Assembly (NCBI GenBank): GCA_022824305.1
Contig: JAJEAD010000050.1
Span: 1-33,111 of the forward strand
DNA length: 33,111 nt
Direction: 5' to 3'
Source of the DNA: Gammaproteobacteria bacterium
Lineage (GTDB): Bacteria > Pseudomonadota > Gammaproteobacteria > HK1
Shown here: in pieces, positions 20,539 through 30,139 of the stretch
How the letters are laid out: the number at the start of each line of letters is the position of its first letter
Position numbering within the stretch: position 1 is the first letter of the stretch
Program-made: the position numbers and the translations under genes
Notes under the pieces: generated by a model
Database searches by the model: none
Told to the model about the DNA's origin: nothing
What the model saw: the letters and a program-made list of their open reading frames with translations, nothing else

Positions 20539-21516
20539 TCAGTAGTACTTGGCGAGATCCATGCCCTCGTAGAGGTGCGCCACCTGGTCCGCGTAACCGT
20601 TGAACATCAGGGTCTCGCGCTTGCTGAAGAATCCGATGCGGCGCTCGCGCTTCTGGCTCCAGCGGGGGTGGTCCACCTCGGGGTTCACGTTGGAGTAGAA
20701 GCCATACTCGCGCGCGTTCTCGATGTTCCAGGTGGTGGGCGGCTCATCCTCCGTGAAGGCGATGGAGACGACGGACTTGATGCTCTTGAAGCCGTACTTC
20801 CAGGGGACCACGAGGCGGATGGGCGCCCCGTTCTGATTGGGCAGCACGCGCCCGTAGAGGCCGACGGTGAGGAGGGTGAGGGGATGCATCGCCTCGTCGA
20901 TGCGCAGGCCCTCCACGTAGGGCCAGTCGATGAAGGAGCGCTTCTGTCCGGGCATCTCGTCCGGCCGGAGCACCGACGTGAAGGCGACGTACTTCGCCTT
21001 CGAGGTGGGACGGAAGCGTTCGAGCACCGGGCCGAGCGGTACCCCGACCCACGGGATCACCATGGACCACGCCTCCACGCAGCGCAGGCGGTAGATCCGC
21101 TCCTCGAGCTGGTGGGGATTGATCACGTCGTCGAGATCCAGTACTCCCGGCTTCTCGCATTCCCCCGAGAAGCTCACGCTCCAGGGTCTCGGCTTGAAGC
21201 GGCGGGAGTGCTTCTTCGGATCGCCCTTGTCGGTGCCGAACTCGTAGAAGTTGTTGTAGCGGGTGATGTCGTCGTAGGAGGTGAGCTCCTCGTCGGTGGA
21301 GAGCTCACTCTCGATCACGTAGCGAAGCTCCTCGCCCTTCGCGTCGGGGTCGGTCGCGATCGCGCGGGCGGAAGGCGACAGGAGCCCGGCGCCCCCGAGC
21401 AGGGCGGCTCCCGAGGCGATTCCCAGCGTTCCCTGCATGAAGCGTCGACGTTCACGGTAGATCGATTCCGGCGTCACCTCGGACGCCTTGAAGTCCTCGG
21501 ATTGCTTGATGAGCAT
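20539..21516 (-). CDS. msrP: Periplasmic methionine sulfoxide reductase catalytic subunit MsrP (YedY)
   Basis: MsrP is a molybdopterin enzyme that repairs oxidised methionines of envelope proteins. The 325 residues start with a Tat signal: RRRFMQG at about 23-29, a hydrophobic stretch, and likely cleavage after SARA near residue 52. The molybdenum ligand Cys146 is in [33 protein letters not shown], and the C-terminal [18 protein letters not shown] are family hallmarks. ATG 21516 has GGAG a few bases upstream. It heads the msrP-msrQ-smr unit on the minus strand. Confidence 0.96.
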   Translation of the reverse strand: MLIKQSEDFKASEVTPESIYRERRRFMQGTLGIASGAALLGGAGLLSPSARAIATDPDAKGEELRYVIESELSTDEELTSYDDITRYNNFYEFGTDKGDPKKHSRRFKPRPWSVSFSGECEKPGVLDLDDVINPHQLEERIYRLRCVEAWSMVIPWVGVPLGPVLERFRPTSKAKYVAFTSVLRPDEMPGQKRSFIDWPYVEGLRIDEAMHPLTLLTVGLYGRVLPNQNGAPIRLVVPWKYGFKSIKSVVSIAFTEDEPPTTWNIENAREYGFYSNVNPEVDHPRWSQKRERRIGFFSKRETLMFNGYADQVAHLYEGMDLAKYY

Positions 21517-21852
21517 CGCTCTTCTCCAGTGAGATTTGCGGGTGTCTGCTTCGCATCCGCCTTGATGCGGCTGCGATCACGGCTCCAGAGCCTGCATTGT
21601 AGTGGCACCGTCGGGCGGAATCCTCGTCGCGGAGCGCGGGGACGGACTTTTTTTCGGTACCCTGGCGCTCGAGGCAATCCCCGGTACATGTTCCGTACAT
21701 GGGGGCATCGCGGACGGGTTCCAGCCGCAATGTTCCACCGTTTTTCCGGGGCTTCGGGCGTCAGGATGCCGTGGTGGCGGCTCGAGGGAGTACGGCCCGC
21801 CACCACGAGCAGATTGGGGTCCGCTGGCCAGGAAATCGGTGGAACTTTGCGG
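21517..21852. other. Gene-free interval between msrP and purL, with inverted repeat at 21770-21807
   Basis: No convincing gene lies in these 336 bases. The half next to msrP would hold its promoter. A T7 run occurs at 21649-21655. A doubled motif GGTACATG/CGTACATG lies at about 21683-21702. A perfect 11-bp inverted repeat, CGTGGTGGCGG at 21770-21780 and CCGCCACCACG at 21797-21807 with a 16-base loop, lies 46 bases past the purL stop. The hairpin could mark the 3' end of the purL mRNA, but no U-tract follows on either strand. Confidence 0.6.
21596..21601 (-). promoter_or_regulatory. Candidate -10 box for msrP
   Basis: On the minus strand TACAAT, one base off the consensus, lies 79 bases before the msrP start. 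No good -35 hexamer is seen at 17 bases. The assignment rests on the -10 match and location only. Confidence 0.35.
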
Positions 21853-24800
21853 CTAGTCCACCCAGTGCCGGGCGTTGCGAAACATCCGCATCCAGGGGCC
21901 GTCCTCGCCCCACTCCGGTGGATGCCATGAGTTCTGCACGCTGCGGAACGCGCGCTCGGGGTGCGGCATCATGATGGTGACCCGGCCGTCGGGGGTGGTG
22001 AACGCGGTGACGCCGACCGGCGAGCCGTTGGGATTGGACGGGTAGCGGGTGGCGGGCTGCCCGTTGCGCTCCACGTAGCGCAGGCAGACGAGCGCCCGGG
22101 GGTCGACACCGTCCGGACCGGGTTCGGAGAAGCGGGCCCGTCCCTCGCCGTGCGAGATCGGTACCGGGATGATCGAGCCTTCCATGCCGGTGAGAAAGAG
22201 CGAAGGGGAGGCGCAAACTTCCACCATGACCAGGCGCGCCTCGAACTGCTCGGAACGGTTGGCGGCGAAGCGCGGCCAGTGGGCCGCTCCGGGGAGCAGG
22301 GGGGCGAGGCGCGAGAACATCTGGCAGCCGTTGCACACCCCCAGGGAGAAGGTGTCGGGACGCTCGAACCAGGCTCGGAACTCCTCGCGCACCCGTTCGT
22401 TGTGCAGGATGGAGGCGGCCCAGCCCGCTCCCGCGCCGAGCACGTCTCCGTAGGAGAAGCCGCCCCCCGCCGCCAGGCCCCGGAACGCGCCGAGCGAGCG
22501 GCGACCGTCGACGAGATCGCTCATGTGCACGTCCACGCACTCGAAGCCCGCCCGATCGAAGGCGGCGGCCATCTCGCGGTGTCCGTTGACGCCCTGCTCG
22601 CGGAGGATGGCGACCCGCGGCCGCTTGAGCGCGAGACCGGGAGCGCTCGGAGCTTCGGTCTCGAAGGTCAGGCGTGCGGCGAGGCCCCCTTCCTCCGGGT
22701 CCCGAATCCGCGCGAAGGCTTCCCGGGCCGAGTCCGCGTGGTCGCGGCGCTCCTGCATGCGGAAGCTCGTCTCCGACCAGCGGGACTGCAGCGCCCGGCG
22801 CGAGAGCGTGACGGCGATCGCGTCACTGCCGCGAAAGGACACGGCGTCGCCCTCCTTCGCCCGCCCGATGAGGTGTACGTGCGCCCGAAGCGAGTCCATC
22901 GCCCCGAGCTGCGCGAGGACCCTCTCGAGGTCGTCGCTCGCCACCTGCAGCACCGCACCCGCCTCCTCGCAGAAGAGCGCGGCGAGCGGGTCCGGCCCGA
23001 GCGTCCTCAGGTCGACATCGATGCCGCATCCGCCGGCGAAGGCCATCTCGCAGAGCGTTGCGGCGAGACCGCCGTCGGAGCGGTCGTGGTAGGCGAGTAT
23101 CCGGCCCGCCTCGTTCAGAGACTGCACGCAGCGAAAGAAGTCGGAGAGCGCCCGCGGGGAATCGAGGTCCGGAGCCTCGTCCCCGATCGCCTCGTGTACG
23201 AGGGCGAGGGCGGAAGCGCCGAGGCGCTGCCGTCCGAGCCCGAGGTCGACGAGGACGAGCGCGTTGCCGCCGGAGGGCAGACGGAGCTCCGGCGTCAGCG
23301 TCCTGCGCACGTCGCGCACCGGTGCGAATGCGGACACGATGAGGGAGAGCGGCGCGCTCACGCTCCGGGGGCCGCCTTCGTCGCGCCACAGCGTCTTCAT
23401 GGACAGGGAGTCCTTGCCCACCGGGATCGAGATCCCGAGCGCGGGACAGAGCTCGTGGGCCACCGCGCGCACGGTGTCGAAGAGCTCGGCATCCGCGCCG
23501 GGATGGCCGCAGGCCGCCATCCAGTTGGCGGAGAGCACGACCCGGTCCAGGCTCTCGATGCGCGCGGCGGCGATGTTCGTCAGCGCTTCCGCCACCGCCA
23601 TCCGCCCGGAGGCGGGCGCGTCGACGAGGGCGAGCGGAGCGCGTTCGCCCATCGCCATCGCTTCGCCCCGGTATCCCCGGTAGTCGGCCGAAGTCACCGC
23701 GCAGTCGGCGACCGGGACCTGCCGGGGACCCACCATCTGGTCCCGGCACACGAGGCCGGAGACGCTGCGGTCGCCGATGGTGACGAGAAAGCTCTTGTCG
23801 GCCACCGCGGGCAGACGCAGCACCCGGTCGAGCGCCTCCCCCAGCTCGAGCCCCGCGGTGGAGAACCTCCGGCGCACGGGGCGCCGGCGCCGGACCTCGC
23901 GGCGTTTGGGGGGAAAGGCGCCGAGCAGCGCCTCGAGCGGCATTTCCACCGCGGGCGGGCAAGTACCGCCACTTGCGCGCAGGCGCAGGACGCGCTCCCG
24001 CGTCACCGTGCCGATGCTCGCGAAGGGACAGCGCTCGCGCTCGCAGAGTGCCGCGAACTCGTCGAATCTCTCCTCCTCCACCGCGATGACGAAGCGCTCC
24101 TGCGCCTCGTTGCACCAGAGCTCGAGCGCCGACATGCCGGGATCCCCCGCGGGAATCGACCCGAGGTCGAAGGTGCCGCCGCGGGAGGAGGCGTCGATCA
24201 GCTCCGGAACGGCGTTGGAGAGACCGCCCGCGCCGACATCGTGGACCGAGAGAATCGGGTTGGCGGGCCCGAGCGCGATGCAGTGGTGGATCACCTCCTG
24301 ACAGCGGCGCTGCACTTCCGCGTTGTCCCGTTGCACCGAGGCGAAATCCAGCTCTTCCTCGCTCTGGCCGGTGGCGAGAGAGGAGGCCGCGCCGCCTCCG
24401 AGCCCGATCAGCAACGCAGGCCCCCCGAGCACGACGACGTGGGCGCCGGGCGGAATCGACTGCTTTTCGATGTGAGCGCGACGAATCGCCCCTATCCCCC
24501 CCGCGATCATGATGGGCTTGTGGTAGCCGCGCAGATCCGGCTCGCCGCCTTCGCCCGCGTCGATCTCGAGCGTGCGGAAGTAGCCGGCCAGCGTGGGACG
24601 TCCGAACTCGTTGCCGAAGCGCGAGGCTCCGAGCGGCGCCTCGGTCATGATCTCGAGCGCGGAGGCGATTCGATCCGGCTTGCCGAGGTCCCGTTCCCAC
24701 GGGTGCACGAAGTCCGGGATGCGCAGATTGGATACCGAGTAGCCGGCGAGGCCGGCCTTGCTGAAGGCCCCGCGTCCCGTGGCCGCCTCGTCGCGGATCT

Positions 24801-25755
24801 CTCCGCCGGTTCCCGTCGCGGCGCCCGGGAAGGGGGAGATGGCGGTGGGATGATTGTGGGTCTCCGCCTTGAGCACGATATCGAGCGAGTCCTCGCGCGC
24901 CGAGTAGAGGCCGGTGTCGGGCTCGACGCTCAGCCACTTTGCCGGGGCGCCCTCGATCACCGCGGCGTTGTCCCGGTAGGCGGAGAGCACTCGACCGGGG
25001 TGCGTCGCGTGGGTGCTCCTGATCATCTCGAAGAGAGTGGGCCCCTGTTCCTCGCCGCCTATCGTCCACCGGGAGTTGAAGATCTTGTGTCGGCAGTGCT
25101 CGGAGTTGACCTGCGCGAACATCATCAGCTCGACATCGTGGGGGTTGCGGTCGAGGGCGGCGAACGCGGCGAGCAGGTGATCGATCTCGACGTCGTCGAG
25201 GGCGAGGCCCATGGCGGCGTTCGCCTCTTCGAGCGCGGCGCGGCCTCGCGACGCGACGTCGATCTCCCGAAGCGGCGCCGCCGCGGTGCGCGCGAAGACC
25301 TCTTCCGCCGAAACGCGGCCCGAGCGGAGCGCTTCGGTCATGCGATCGTGCAGCAGCGGGCCGAGGCTGGCGCCCAGGGTCTCGGGGGCGGTATCGCTCC
25401 CGGGGAAGCGCCACCGGGTCCCGCGCTCGATACGCTCGATTGCCTCGAGGCCGCATCGCCTGGCGATGTCTGTCGCCTTGGAAGACCACGGAGACACGGT
25501 TCCGGGCCGGGGAACGACGGTGAGAGCGGGCTCCTCCGCTCCCGATTCCGGGCCGGCGTCGAGGAGGCCGAAGAGCCTCTTCCGGGAGACTTCGTCGAGG
25601 GCGGCGCGGAGCGCCACGAAGTAGATTTGCCGTGCCGCGAGCGCCGGTATCGCGGGGAGCCGGCGCCGGCACGCAGAGAGGATTCGCTCGTTCCGAAAGG
25701 CGGAAAGCGCACCGGGGCCCTCCAGCGTGAGGGTGGCGATCGGAGTCGGCATCAT
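21853..25755 (-). CDS. purL: Phosphoribosylformylglycinamidine synthase, single-chain form
   Basis: PurL turns FGAR, glutamine and ATP into FGAM in purine synthesis. The 1300-residue length is that of the large gammaproteobacterial/eukaryotic type, with all domains in one chain. The N-terminal PurS-like part is followed by a linker. The first AIRS-like synthetase half holds [19 protein letters not shown] and the [20 protein letters not shown] loop, and a second half contains [16 protein letters not shown]. The glutaminase domain has [16 protein letters not shown], nucleophile Cys1141 in GVCNGCQMF, and the His/Glu pair in [12 protein letters not shown] 25755 is followed by a second Met at once. 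It is monocistronic by appearance and divergent from the gene at 25867, with 111 bases between them. Confidence 0.97.
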   Translation of the reverse strand: MMPTPIATLTLEGPGALSAFRNERILSACRRRLPAIPALAARQIYFVALRAALDEVSRKRLFGLLDAGPESGAEEPALTVVPRPGTVSPWSSKATDIARRCGLEAIERIERGTRWRFPGSDTAPETLGASLGPLLHDRMTEALRSGRVSAEEVFARTAAAPLREIDVASRGRAALEEANAAMGLALDDVEIDHLLAAFAALDRNPHDVELMMFAQVNSEHCRHKIFNSRWTIGGEEQGPTLFEMIRSTHATHPGRVLSAYRDNAAVIEGAPAKWLSVEPDTGLYSAREDSLDIVLKAETHNHPTAISPFPGAATGTGGEIRDEAATGRGAFSKAGLAGYSVSNLRIPDFVHPWERDLGKPDRIASALEIMTEAPLGASRFGNEFGRPTLAGYFRTLEIDAGEGGEPDLRGYHKPIMIAGGIGAIRRAHIEKQSIPPGAHVVVLGGPALLIGLGGGAASSLATGQSEEELDFASVQRDNAEVQRRCQEVIHHCIALGPANPILSVHDVGAGGLSNAVPELIDASSRGGTFDLGSIPAGDPGMSALELWCNEAQERFVIAVEEERFDEFAALCERERCPFASIGTVTRERVLRLRASGGTCPPAVEMPLEALLGAFPPKRREVRRRRPVRRRFSTAGLELGEALDRVLRLPAVADKSFLVTIGDRSVSGLVCRDQMVGPRQVPVADCAVTSADYRGYRGEAMAMGERAPLALVDAPASGRMAVAEALTNIAAARIESLDRVVLSANWMAACGHPGADAELFDTVRAVAHELCPALGISIPVGKDSLSMKTLWRDEGGPRSVSAPLSLIVSAFAPVRDVRRTLTPELRLPSGGNALVLVDLGLGRQRLGASALALVHEAIGDEAPDLDSPRALSDFFRCVQSLNEAGRILAYHDRSDGGLAATLCEMAFAGGCGIDVDLRTLGPDPLAALFCEEAGAVLQVASDDLERVLAQLGAMDSLRAHVHLIGRAKEGDAVSFRGSDAIAVTLSRRALQSRWSETSFRMQERRDHADSAREAFARIRDPEEGGLAARLTFETEAPSAPGLALKRPRVAILREQGVNGHREMAAAFDRAGFECVDVHMSDLVDGRRSLGAFRGLAAGGGFSYGDVLGAGAGWAASILHNERVREEFRAWFERPDTFSLGVCNGCQMFSRLAPLLPGAAHWPRFAANRSEQFEARLVMVEVCASPSLFLTGMEGSIIPVPISHGEGRARFSEPGPDGVDPRALVCLRYVERNGQPATRYPSNPNGSPVGVTAFTTPDGRVTIMMPHPERAFRSVQNSWHPPEWGEDGPWMRMFRNARHWVD

Positions 25756-25866
25756 CGGGACAATACTGGTGACGGTTCGGCTCCGCCCGGGCGTGAATGT
25801 GCCTCCGGCGTGCTACCATCTTCCCGCTTTTGCCGTGGTTTCGCGAACTTGGGAGTCGCATCGGAG

Positions 25867-27102
25867 ATGGCTGACGCAGAACACCCGGACGATCCGGGCG
25901 GAGGCGAGGGCAAGGGGCGCGGCAAGAAGACCAGGACCCGGTCCCGCGGCAAGGCTCGGTCGGGGTCCGGTGCCGGCGCCCCGGATCCCTCCCCGGAAGC
26001 GAAATCCGCCACCGGGGACGCACAGGCTCCGGCGCAGGCCGTGCCGGTTTCGGGCCCGGCCCCCGCCTTCGAGGCGCCTGCGCCCGGGAGCGCGCCCATG
26101 GACGAGGGCTCGGAGCGTGGTATCAGCGGTGCGCTTGCGCTCTGGGGTCCCCTGATCATCATCGGCTTCCTGGTGCTCGTGCTGAATACCCAGGAGACGC
26201 CGCCGACGCCCGACACGGGTGCAGCGGCCGGGGCGGCCGCGGCCACCGCGTCGCTCGATGTGGCCGAGGCGTTGCCGGCATCGACCGAAGCGGAATTCAC
26301 GGAGGCGTCGGAGCTCGCCGCCGTCGAGCCGCAGCCGGCAATTGAAGAGGCGGCGCAGGCATCGGAGGAATCCGTGCCGCAGGCCTCCGCATCCGGGGAG
26401 GCCGCGCTCGAGAGTGTGCCCGAGGCGCCGGCTGCCCCGTCTTCCGAGCCCGAATCCGTGGCGATGACGGAGGTTCCGGCGGAGTCCGGGGATGGCGCGT
26501 CGGGATCAGGCGCCGCGCTCGAAGAACCTGTCGCGCAGGCGGGTGAGGGCGCGGAAGTTTCGGATGACCTCGACCTCGGCGCGGTTCTGGCAGCGGCCCG
26601 CTCCGTGATAAGCCAGGAGGTCGGCGACGCCCTGGCGGAAGCCGTCTCGGACGCGCCTGCGCTGCCCGCGGCCCCCGAAGCGTCCGCAGCGACGCTCTCA
26701 TCAATGGAGGCGCCGCCCGCGCCCTCCCTGGCGGCCGTTCCGGAGGCGAGAGGCATCGCGACCTCTTCGTGGGGCGCGTCGCAGCCGGGCGGGCAGGGCG
26801 AGGTGCCGATCTGGTCCTCCGGCGCCAATCCCTGGGCGCTCACCTCTTCCTCCCCGGACGAATCCGGGTGGGGCGAGGGAGCGGGGACGACGGCCGCTCC
26901 GGCGACGGGCGCCGAGTGGCCTCCACCGCCGGCCGAGTCAGTCTCCGCCATGACGCCTCCGCCTTCCGGGGCGCCCATGTACCCGGGCGCCGGGTACTGG
27001 CCCCGGCCTCCGGTCCTGGTTCCCTGCGCTCCGCCCTACTTCTGGTGCATCGCCCTCCCCGCGCCCATGTACCACTCCGCGCCCGGAGTCGGGTATCCGT
27101 GA
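25867..27102 (+). CDS. Uncharacterised single-TM protein, Ala/Glu/Pro-rich with an aromatic C-terminal tail
   Basis: I do not recognise this 411-residue protein. It has four parts. A basic Gly/Lys/Arg-rich stretch (about 15-36) and a Pro/Ala linker form the likely cytoplasmic N-terminus. One membrane segment is seen at about 88-109 (LALWGPLIIIGFLVLVLN). A long low-complexity stretch rich in Ala, Glu, Ser and Pro runs to about 300. The tail is rich in Trp, Tyr, Pro and Gly, ending with PPYFWCIALPAPMYHSAPG and carrying two cysteines. Topology suggests an anchored envelope protein with a flexible periplasmic spacer and a sticky end. Codon use looks like its neighbours. ATG 25867 has GGGAG at 25851-25855. 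It is divergent from purL and followed by 223 bases with no long gene. Confidence 0.75.
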   Translation: MADAEHPDDPGGGEGKGRGKKTRTRSRGKARSGSGAGAPDPSPEAKSATGDAQAPAQAVPVSGPAPAFEAPAPGSAPMDEGSERGISGALALWGPLIIIGFLVLVLNTQETPPTPDTGAAAGAAAATASLDVAEALPASTEAEFTEASELAAVEPQPAIEEAAQASEESVPQASASGEAALESVPEAPAAPSSEPESVAMTEVPAESGDGASGSGAALEEPVAQAGEGAEVSDDLDLGAVLAAARSVISQEVGDALAEAVSDAPALPAAPEASAATLSSMEAPPAPSLAAVPEARGIATSSWGASQPGGQGEVPIWSSGANPWALTSSSPDESGWGEGAGTTAAPATGAEWPPPPAESVSAMTPPPSGAPMYPGAGYWPRPPVLVPCAPPYFWCIALPAPMYHSAPGVGYP

Positions 27103-27233
27103 GCGCCGCGCTCCGGGGGCGCGCGTCATCCTGAGCGAGCACCCGAAGCGGCGCTCCCCCGCTCCACGGGCCGGGCTGCGTGGGGCCTGCCCGCAGGTGA
27201 GCGGCGCGGCCCGATTCGTTTTCAACGGGAGCC

Positions 27234-27329
27234 ATGGATTCACGCACTGATGCAATGCCCGTGCGAAGTCGCAGCGAGGAGGGGCCCGTGAATCACGAAT
27301 CGGCGATGGGGGCGCAGGTGCGAGCATGA
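27234..27329 (+). other. Possible 31-codon leader ORF overlapping the avtA start, within an inverted-repeat leader
   Basis: An ATG at 27234 opens a 31-codon frame whose TGA overlaps the avtA ATG (ATGA at 27326-27329), the usual form of translational coupling. It begins inside one arm of a perfect 8-bp inverted repeat, GATTCACG (27237-27244) and CGTGAATC (27287-27294). The GGGAG before it is only 2 bases from the ATG, too close for a good ribosome binding site. The peptide has no run of valine, leucine or isoleucine codons, so a classic attenuator is unlikely. It may be chance in GC-rich DNA. Confidence 0.25.
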
Positions 27330-28585
27330 ACCTGTCGGCGCTGGGGCGACGGCTCGCAAGCGAGTCCGGCACGCGCACCCTCATGGACGATCTCGGCGCC
27401 GTCGCTACCGTGGGCAGCGAGATCATGAACCTGGGAGGCGGCAACCCGAGCCGCATTCCGGCGGCGGAGAGGGTGTTCGAAGCGCGCATGCGGGCCTTGC
27501 TCGAGCGCGAGGGCGCATTCGGACAGGCGGTAGGAAGCTACGACGGCCCGGCCGGAGACCGCGAGTTCGCCCGTGCGCTCGCCGGGTTGCTGCGTCGCGA
27601 GCAGGGGTGGGACGTGAGCGAGCGCAACATCGCGCTCACCAACGGGAGCCAGTCCGCGTTCCTCGCGCTCTTCAACCTCTTCGCGGGTCCGGACGCGAAG
27701 GGGCGCATGCGCCGGGTGCTGCTGCCCCTCTCGCCGGAGTACATCGGATATGCCGATCTCGGCCTGTCTCCCGGTCTCTTCGTGTCCCGTCGCTCCACCA
27801 TCACCGAGCTCGGGGACGGGCTGTTCAAGTACGGGGTGGACTTTCGCGCGCTCGACGACGTGGAAGACATCGGGGCCGTCTGCGTGTCGCGCCCGACCAA
27901 TCCCACCGGGAACATGGTGACCGACGGGGAGGTCGCCCGCCTCGGCGCGTTCGCCCGCGACCGGGGGGTTCCCCTGATTGTGGACAACGCCTACGGGCTG
28001 CCCTTTCCCGGAATCGTCTTCGAGGACGCCGTCCTCGCCTGGGAGGAGGGGACCATCCTCTGCATGAGCCTCTCGAAGCTCGGGCTGCCGGGGCTTCGCG
28101 TGGGAATCGTGGTCGCGTCCGAGGCGACGATATCCGCTCTCTCGGCGGTCAACGCCGTGTTCTGCCTCGCGCCGGGCAGCCTCGGGCCGGCATTCGCGAC
28201 CGGACTGGTGGAAAGCGGAGAAGTGATCGCGCTCGGCCGGGAGGTCATCCGTCCTCACTACGAGCAGCGCGCGGCGCGTGCGCTCGGCATTCTGCGGGCG
28301 GGGCTCGACGGCTACGGGGTGCGTTTCCATCGGCCGGAGGGCGCTTTCTTTCTCTGGCTGTGGGCGCCCGGGCTGGCCGTTTCCAGCGCCGAGCTCTACC
28401 GGAGGCTCAAGGCGCGCGGGGTGATAGTGGTGTCCGGCCAGCACTTCTTCCCCGGCCTGGAAGACGACGACTGGCCGCACAAGCACGAGTGCATCCGCAT
28501 CAGCTACGCCGACGAGTGGGAACGGATAGAGCGAGGGCTCGGGATCGTCGTCGAGGAAGTCCGCCGCGCCCGGGACGGCGCCTGA
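27326..28585 (+). CDS. avtA: Valine--pyruvate aminotransferase (AvtA)
   Basis: AvtA is a PLP-dependent class I aminotransferase that exchanges amino groups between valine and pyruvate, giving alanine and 2-oxoisovalerate. The 419 residues resemble E. coli AvtA over their length: MNLGGGNPSRIP, SYDGPAGDREF, ITALTNGSQSAF-like (NIALTNGSQSAFLALFNLFA), PLSPEYIGYADLGL, VSRPTNPTGN (192-196), VDNAYGLPFPG, the PLP lysine K251 in CMSLSKLGLPGLR, and GQHFFPGL. ATG 27326 fits the family start MxLSxxG. It heads a plus-strand group with amino-acid ABC permease and binding-protein genes, the first 44 bases downstream, so its role may be in amino-acid uptake and catabolism as well as synthesis. Confidence 0.94.
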   Translation: MNLSALGRRLASESGTRTLMDDLGAVATVGSEIMNLGGGNPSRIPAAERVFEARMRALLEREGAFGQAVGSYDGPAGDREFARALAGLLRREQGWDVSERNIALTNGSQSAFLALFNLFAGPDAKGRMRRVLLPLSPEYIGYADLGLSPGLFVSRRSTITELGDGLFKYGVDFRALDDVEDIGAVCVSRPTNPTGNMVTDGEVARLGAFARDRGVPLIVDNAYGLPFPGIVFEDAVLAWEEGTILCMSLSKLGLPGLRVGIVVASEATISALSAVNAVFCLAPGSLGPAFATGLVESGEVIALGREVIRPHYEQRAARALGILRAGLDGYGVRFHRPEGAFFLWLWAPGLAVSSAELYRRLKARGVIVVSGQHFFPGLEDDDWPHKHECIRISYADEWERIERGLGIVVEEVRRARDGA

Positions 28586-28629
28586 GCGCGGCGGGCGGGC
28601 CCGCCTGGACCTCATCCGGGTTCGATACC

Positions 28630-29316
28630 ATGGATTGGAGCATCCTGACCGGATTCGACTTCGCCGTCATCTGGCGCTATCTCCCGGCGCTGCTCACCGG
28701 CCTGTGGACGAACGTGCTGCTCACCGGCCTCGGCTTCGTCGCCGGCGGAGTCGTGCTCGGCACCGTGCTGGCCATCGCCAATTTCTCGCCCTACCGAATC
28801 GTGCGCTGGCCGGTGGTCGTCTTCGTCGAGTTCTGGCGCTCGACGCCGCTGCTCGTACAGGCCATCTGGATGCACTTCGCGTTCCCGGTAATGAGCGGCC
28901 TGCAGACCACTCCCTTCCAGAGCGCGCTGCTCGCACTGGTGTTCAACGTGGCCGCCTACTGCAGCGAGATCATCCGCGCGGGAATCCTCGGCGTGCCGCG
29001 CGGGCAGTTCGAGGCCGCCCGGGCGCTGGGGCTCTCGCGTCCGGTCACCTGGTACAAGGTAGTGCTGCCGCAGGCCGTCAAGATCATCGTCCCCCCGCTG
29101 ATCGGCACCGTCATCAGCATCTTCAAGGCCACCGCCATCCTGTCGGTGCTCGCCATCAACGACCTGCTGCGCGCCTCGAGTCGCCTCTCCTCGTACACGT
29201 TCAAGCCGCTCGAGATCTACACGACAGCCGCGCTGCTCGCGTTCGTCTGCGGACTGCTCCTGACCATTGCCGGACATCGGCTGGAGCGCTACTTCCGAAG
29301 AAGCGAGGGAGGGTAG
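28630..29316 (+). CDS. Polar amino acid ABC transporter permease (HisM/GlnP family), first subunit
   Basis: This is an inner-membrane subunit of a type I ABC importer for amino acids. The 228 residues have about five membrane segments. FVEFWRSTPLLVQAIW is the N-terminal signature of His/Glu/Gln permeases, and the EAA loop that contacts the ATPase is EAARALGLSRPVTWYKVVLP, followed by IFKATAILSVLAINDLL. It starts 44 bases after avtA at ATG 28630, and the second permease begins 3 bases after its stop. The exact substrate cannot be read from the sequence. Confidence 0.94.
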   Translation: MDWSILTGFDFAVIWRYLPALLTGLWTNVLLTGLGFVAGGVVLGTVLAIANFSPYRIVRWPVVVFVEFWRSTPLLVQAIWMHFAFPVMSGLQTTPFQSALLALVFNVAAYCSEIIRAGILGVPRGQFEAARALGLSRPVTWYKVVLPQAVKIIVPPLIGTVISIFKATAILSVLAINDLLRASSRLSSYTFKPLEIYTTAALLAFVCGLLLTIAGHRLERYFRRSEGG

Positions 29317-29319
29317 GCG

Positions 29320-29976
29320 GTGGACTTCCGGCTCGGAGTGGTGCTCTCGAATTACCCGCCCCTGCTCGAGGGGGTGCTCCTGACGCTGTGGGCAGCCGCG
29401 GTCGCGCTGACAATCGGCGTGGCGCTCGGTGCGCTGGGGTGCGCAGTCCGGCTCTCGGGGCGGCCGCTTCTCGACCGCGTCGTACGCGGGTACGTGCTGT
29501 TCTTTCGCACGACTCCCGAGATGGTGCTGATCTTCTGGGGCTACTTCTGCGTGCCCTACCTGTTCCAGCTCAAGGTGTCCGGATTCTGGACCGGCAGCAT
29601 CGTCCTCGGGCTGGTGGCCGCGGCCTACTTCACCGAGATATTCCGGGCCGGCGTGCAGGCGGTGCCGCGCGGCCAGATCGAGGGGACGCTCGCGCTGGGA
29701 CTGCGCCGCTACCCGAGGTGGCGCTTCGTTATCCTGCCCCAGGCGCTGCGGCTGATGGTGCCGCCGCTCGTCAACTACTTCACCGAGCTGCTGAAGAACA
29801 CCACCCTGCTGTCATCTATCGGTGTCGCCGAGCTCGCCCTCCAGGCCTATCTGCTCGGCGGCCAGACCTATCGTTATGTCGAGTTTCTGAGCGCGATCGC
29901 CCTCGTCTACTTCGCCATCATCTTCCCGCTCAGCATGGCCTCACGCCGGCTCGAGCGGCGCGCCGGAAGCCATTGA
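29320..29976 (+). CDS. Polar amino acid ABC transporter permease, second subunit
   Basis: This is the partner permease, 218 residues with about five membrane segments. Signatures are VLFFRTTPEMVLIFW (the FRGTPLLVQLFF-type block), ISEIFRAGVQAVPRGQ-like sequence (YFTEIFRAGVQAVPRGQIEG), and the EAA loop GTLALGLRRYPRWRFVILPQ, then ELLKNTTLLSSIGVAEL. GTG 29320 is used because it follows the previous stop by 3 bases and puts a normal membrane start at the N-terminus. The two permeases would form a heterodimer. Confidence 0.94.
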   Translation: MDFRLGVVLSNYPPLLEGVLLTLWAAAVALTIGVALGALGCAVRLSGRPLLDRVVRGYVLFFRTTPEMVLIFWGYFCVPYLFQLKVSGFWTGSIVLGLVAAAYFTEIFRAGVQAVPRGQIEGTLALGLRRYPRWRFVILPQALRLMVPPLVNYFTELLKNTTLLSSIGVAELALQAYLLGGQTYRYVEFLSAIALVYFAIIFPLSMASRRLERRAGSH

Positions 29977-30061
29977 TGCGCGCGCCCCGCCGCCGGGAGC
30001 GGACGGAATACGCGGTCGGCTGCCGATCGCCATCCGGAACGTGTACGCTCCCGCTCGCCGG

Positions 30062-30078
30062 CGGATCCTCGTGATCCG
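30062..30078 (+). other. Small stem-loop upstream of the binding-protein gene
   Basis: CGGATC (30062-30067) and GATCCG (30073-30078) form a 6-bp stem with a 5-base loop in the 163-base gap between the second permease and the binding protein. Such stems can protect the downstream mRNA so that the binding protein is made in excess; this is only an inference. No clear promoter is seen in the gap. Confidence 0.3.
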
Positions 30079-30139
30079 GCGCGCGCATGCGGGTCATCCG
30101 CAGTACCCACGCAGTTCCCGACAATCCAAGGAGAGAGTC

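Noticed and set aside
21649..21655. T7 run in the msrP-purL gap as a terminator
   Set aside because: No strong hairpin precedes it on the plus strand, and no plus-strand gene ends upstream.
21961..25866. Long plus-strand frame opposite purL that continues into the gene at 25867
   Set aside because: The part opposite purL is antisense noise; the real gene starts at ATG 25867, where composition changes and a ribosome binding site appears.
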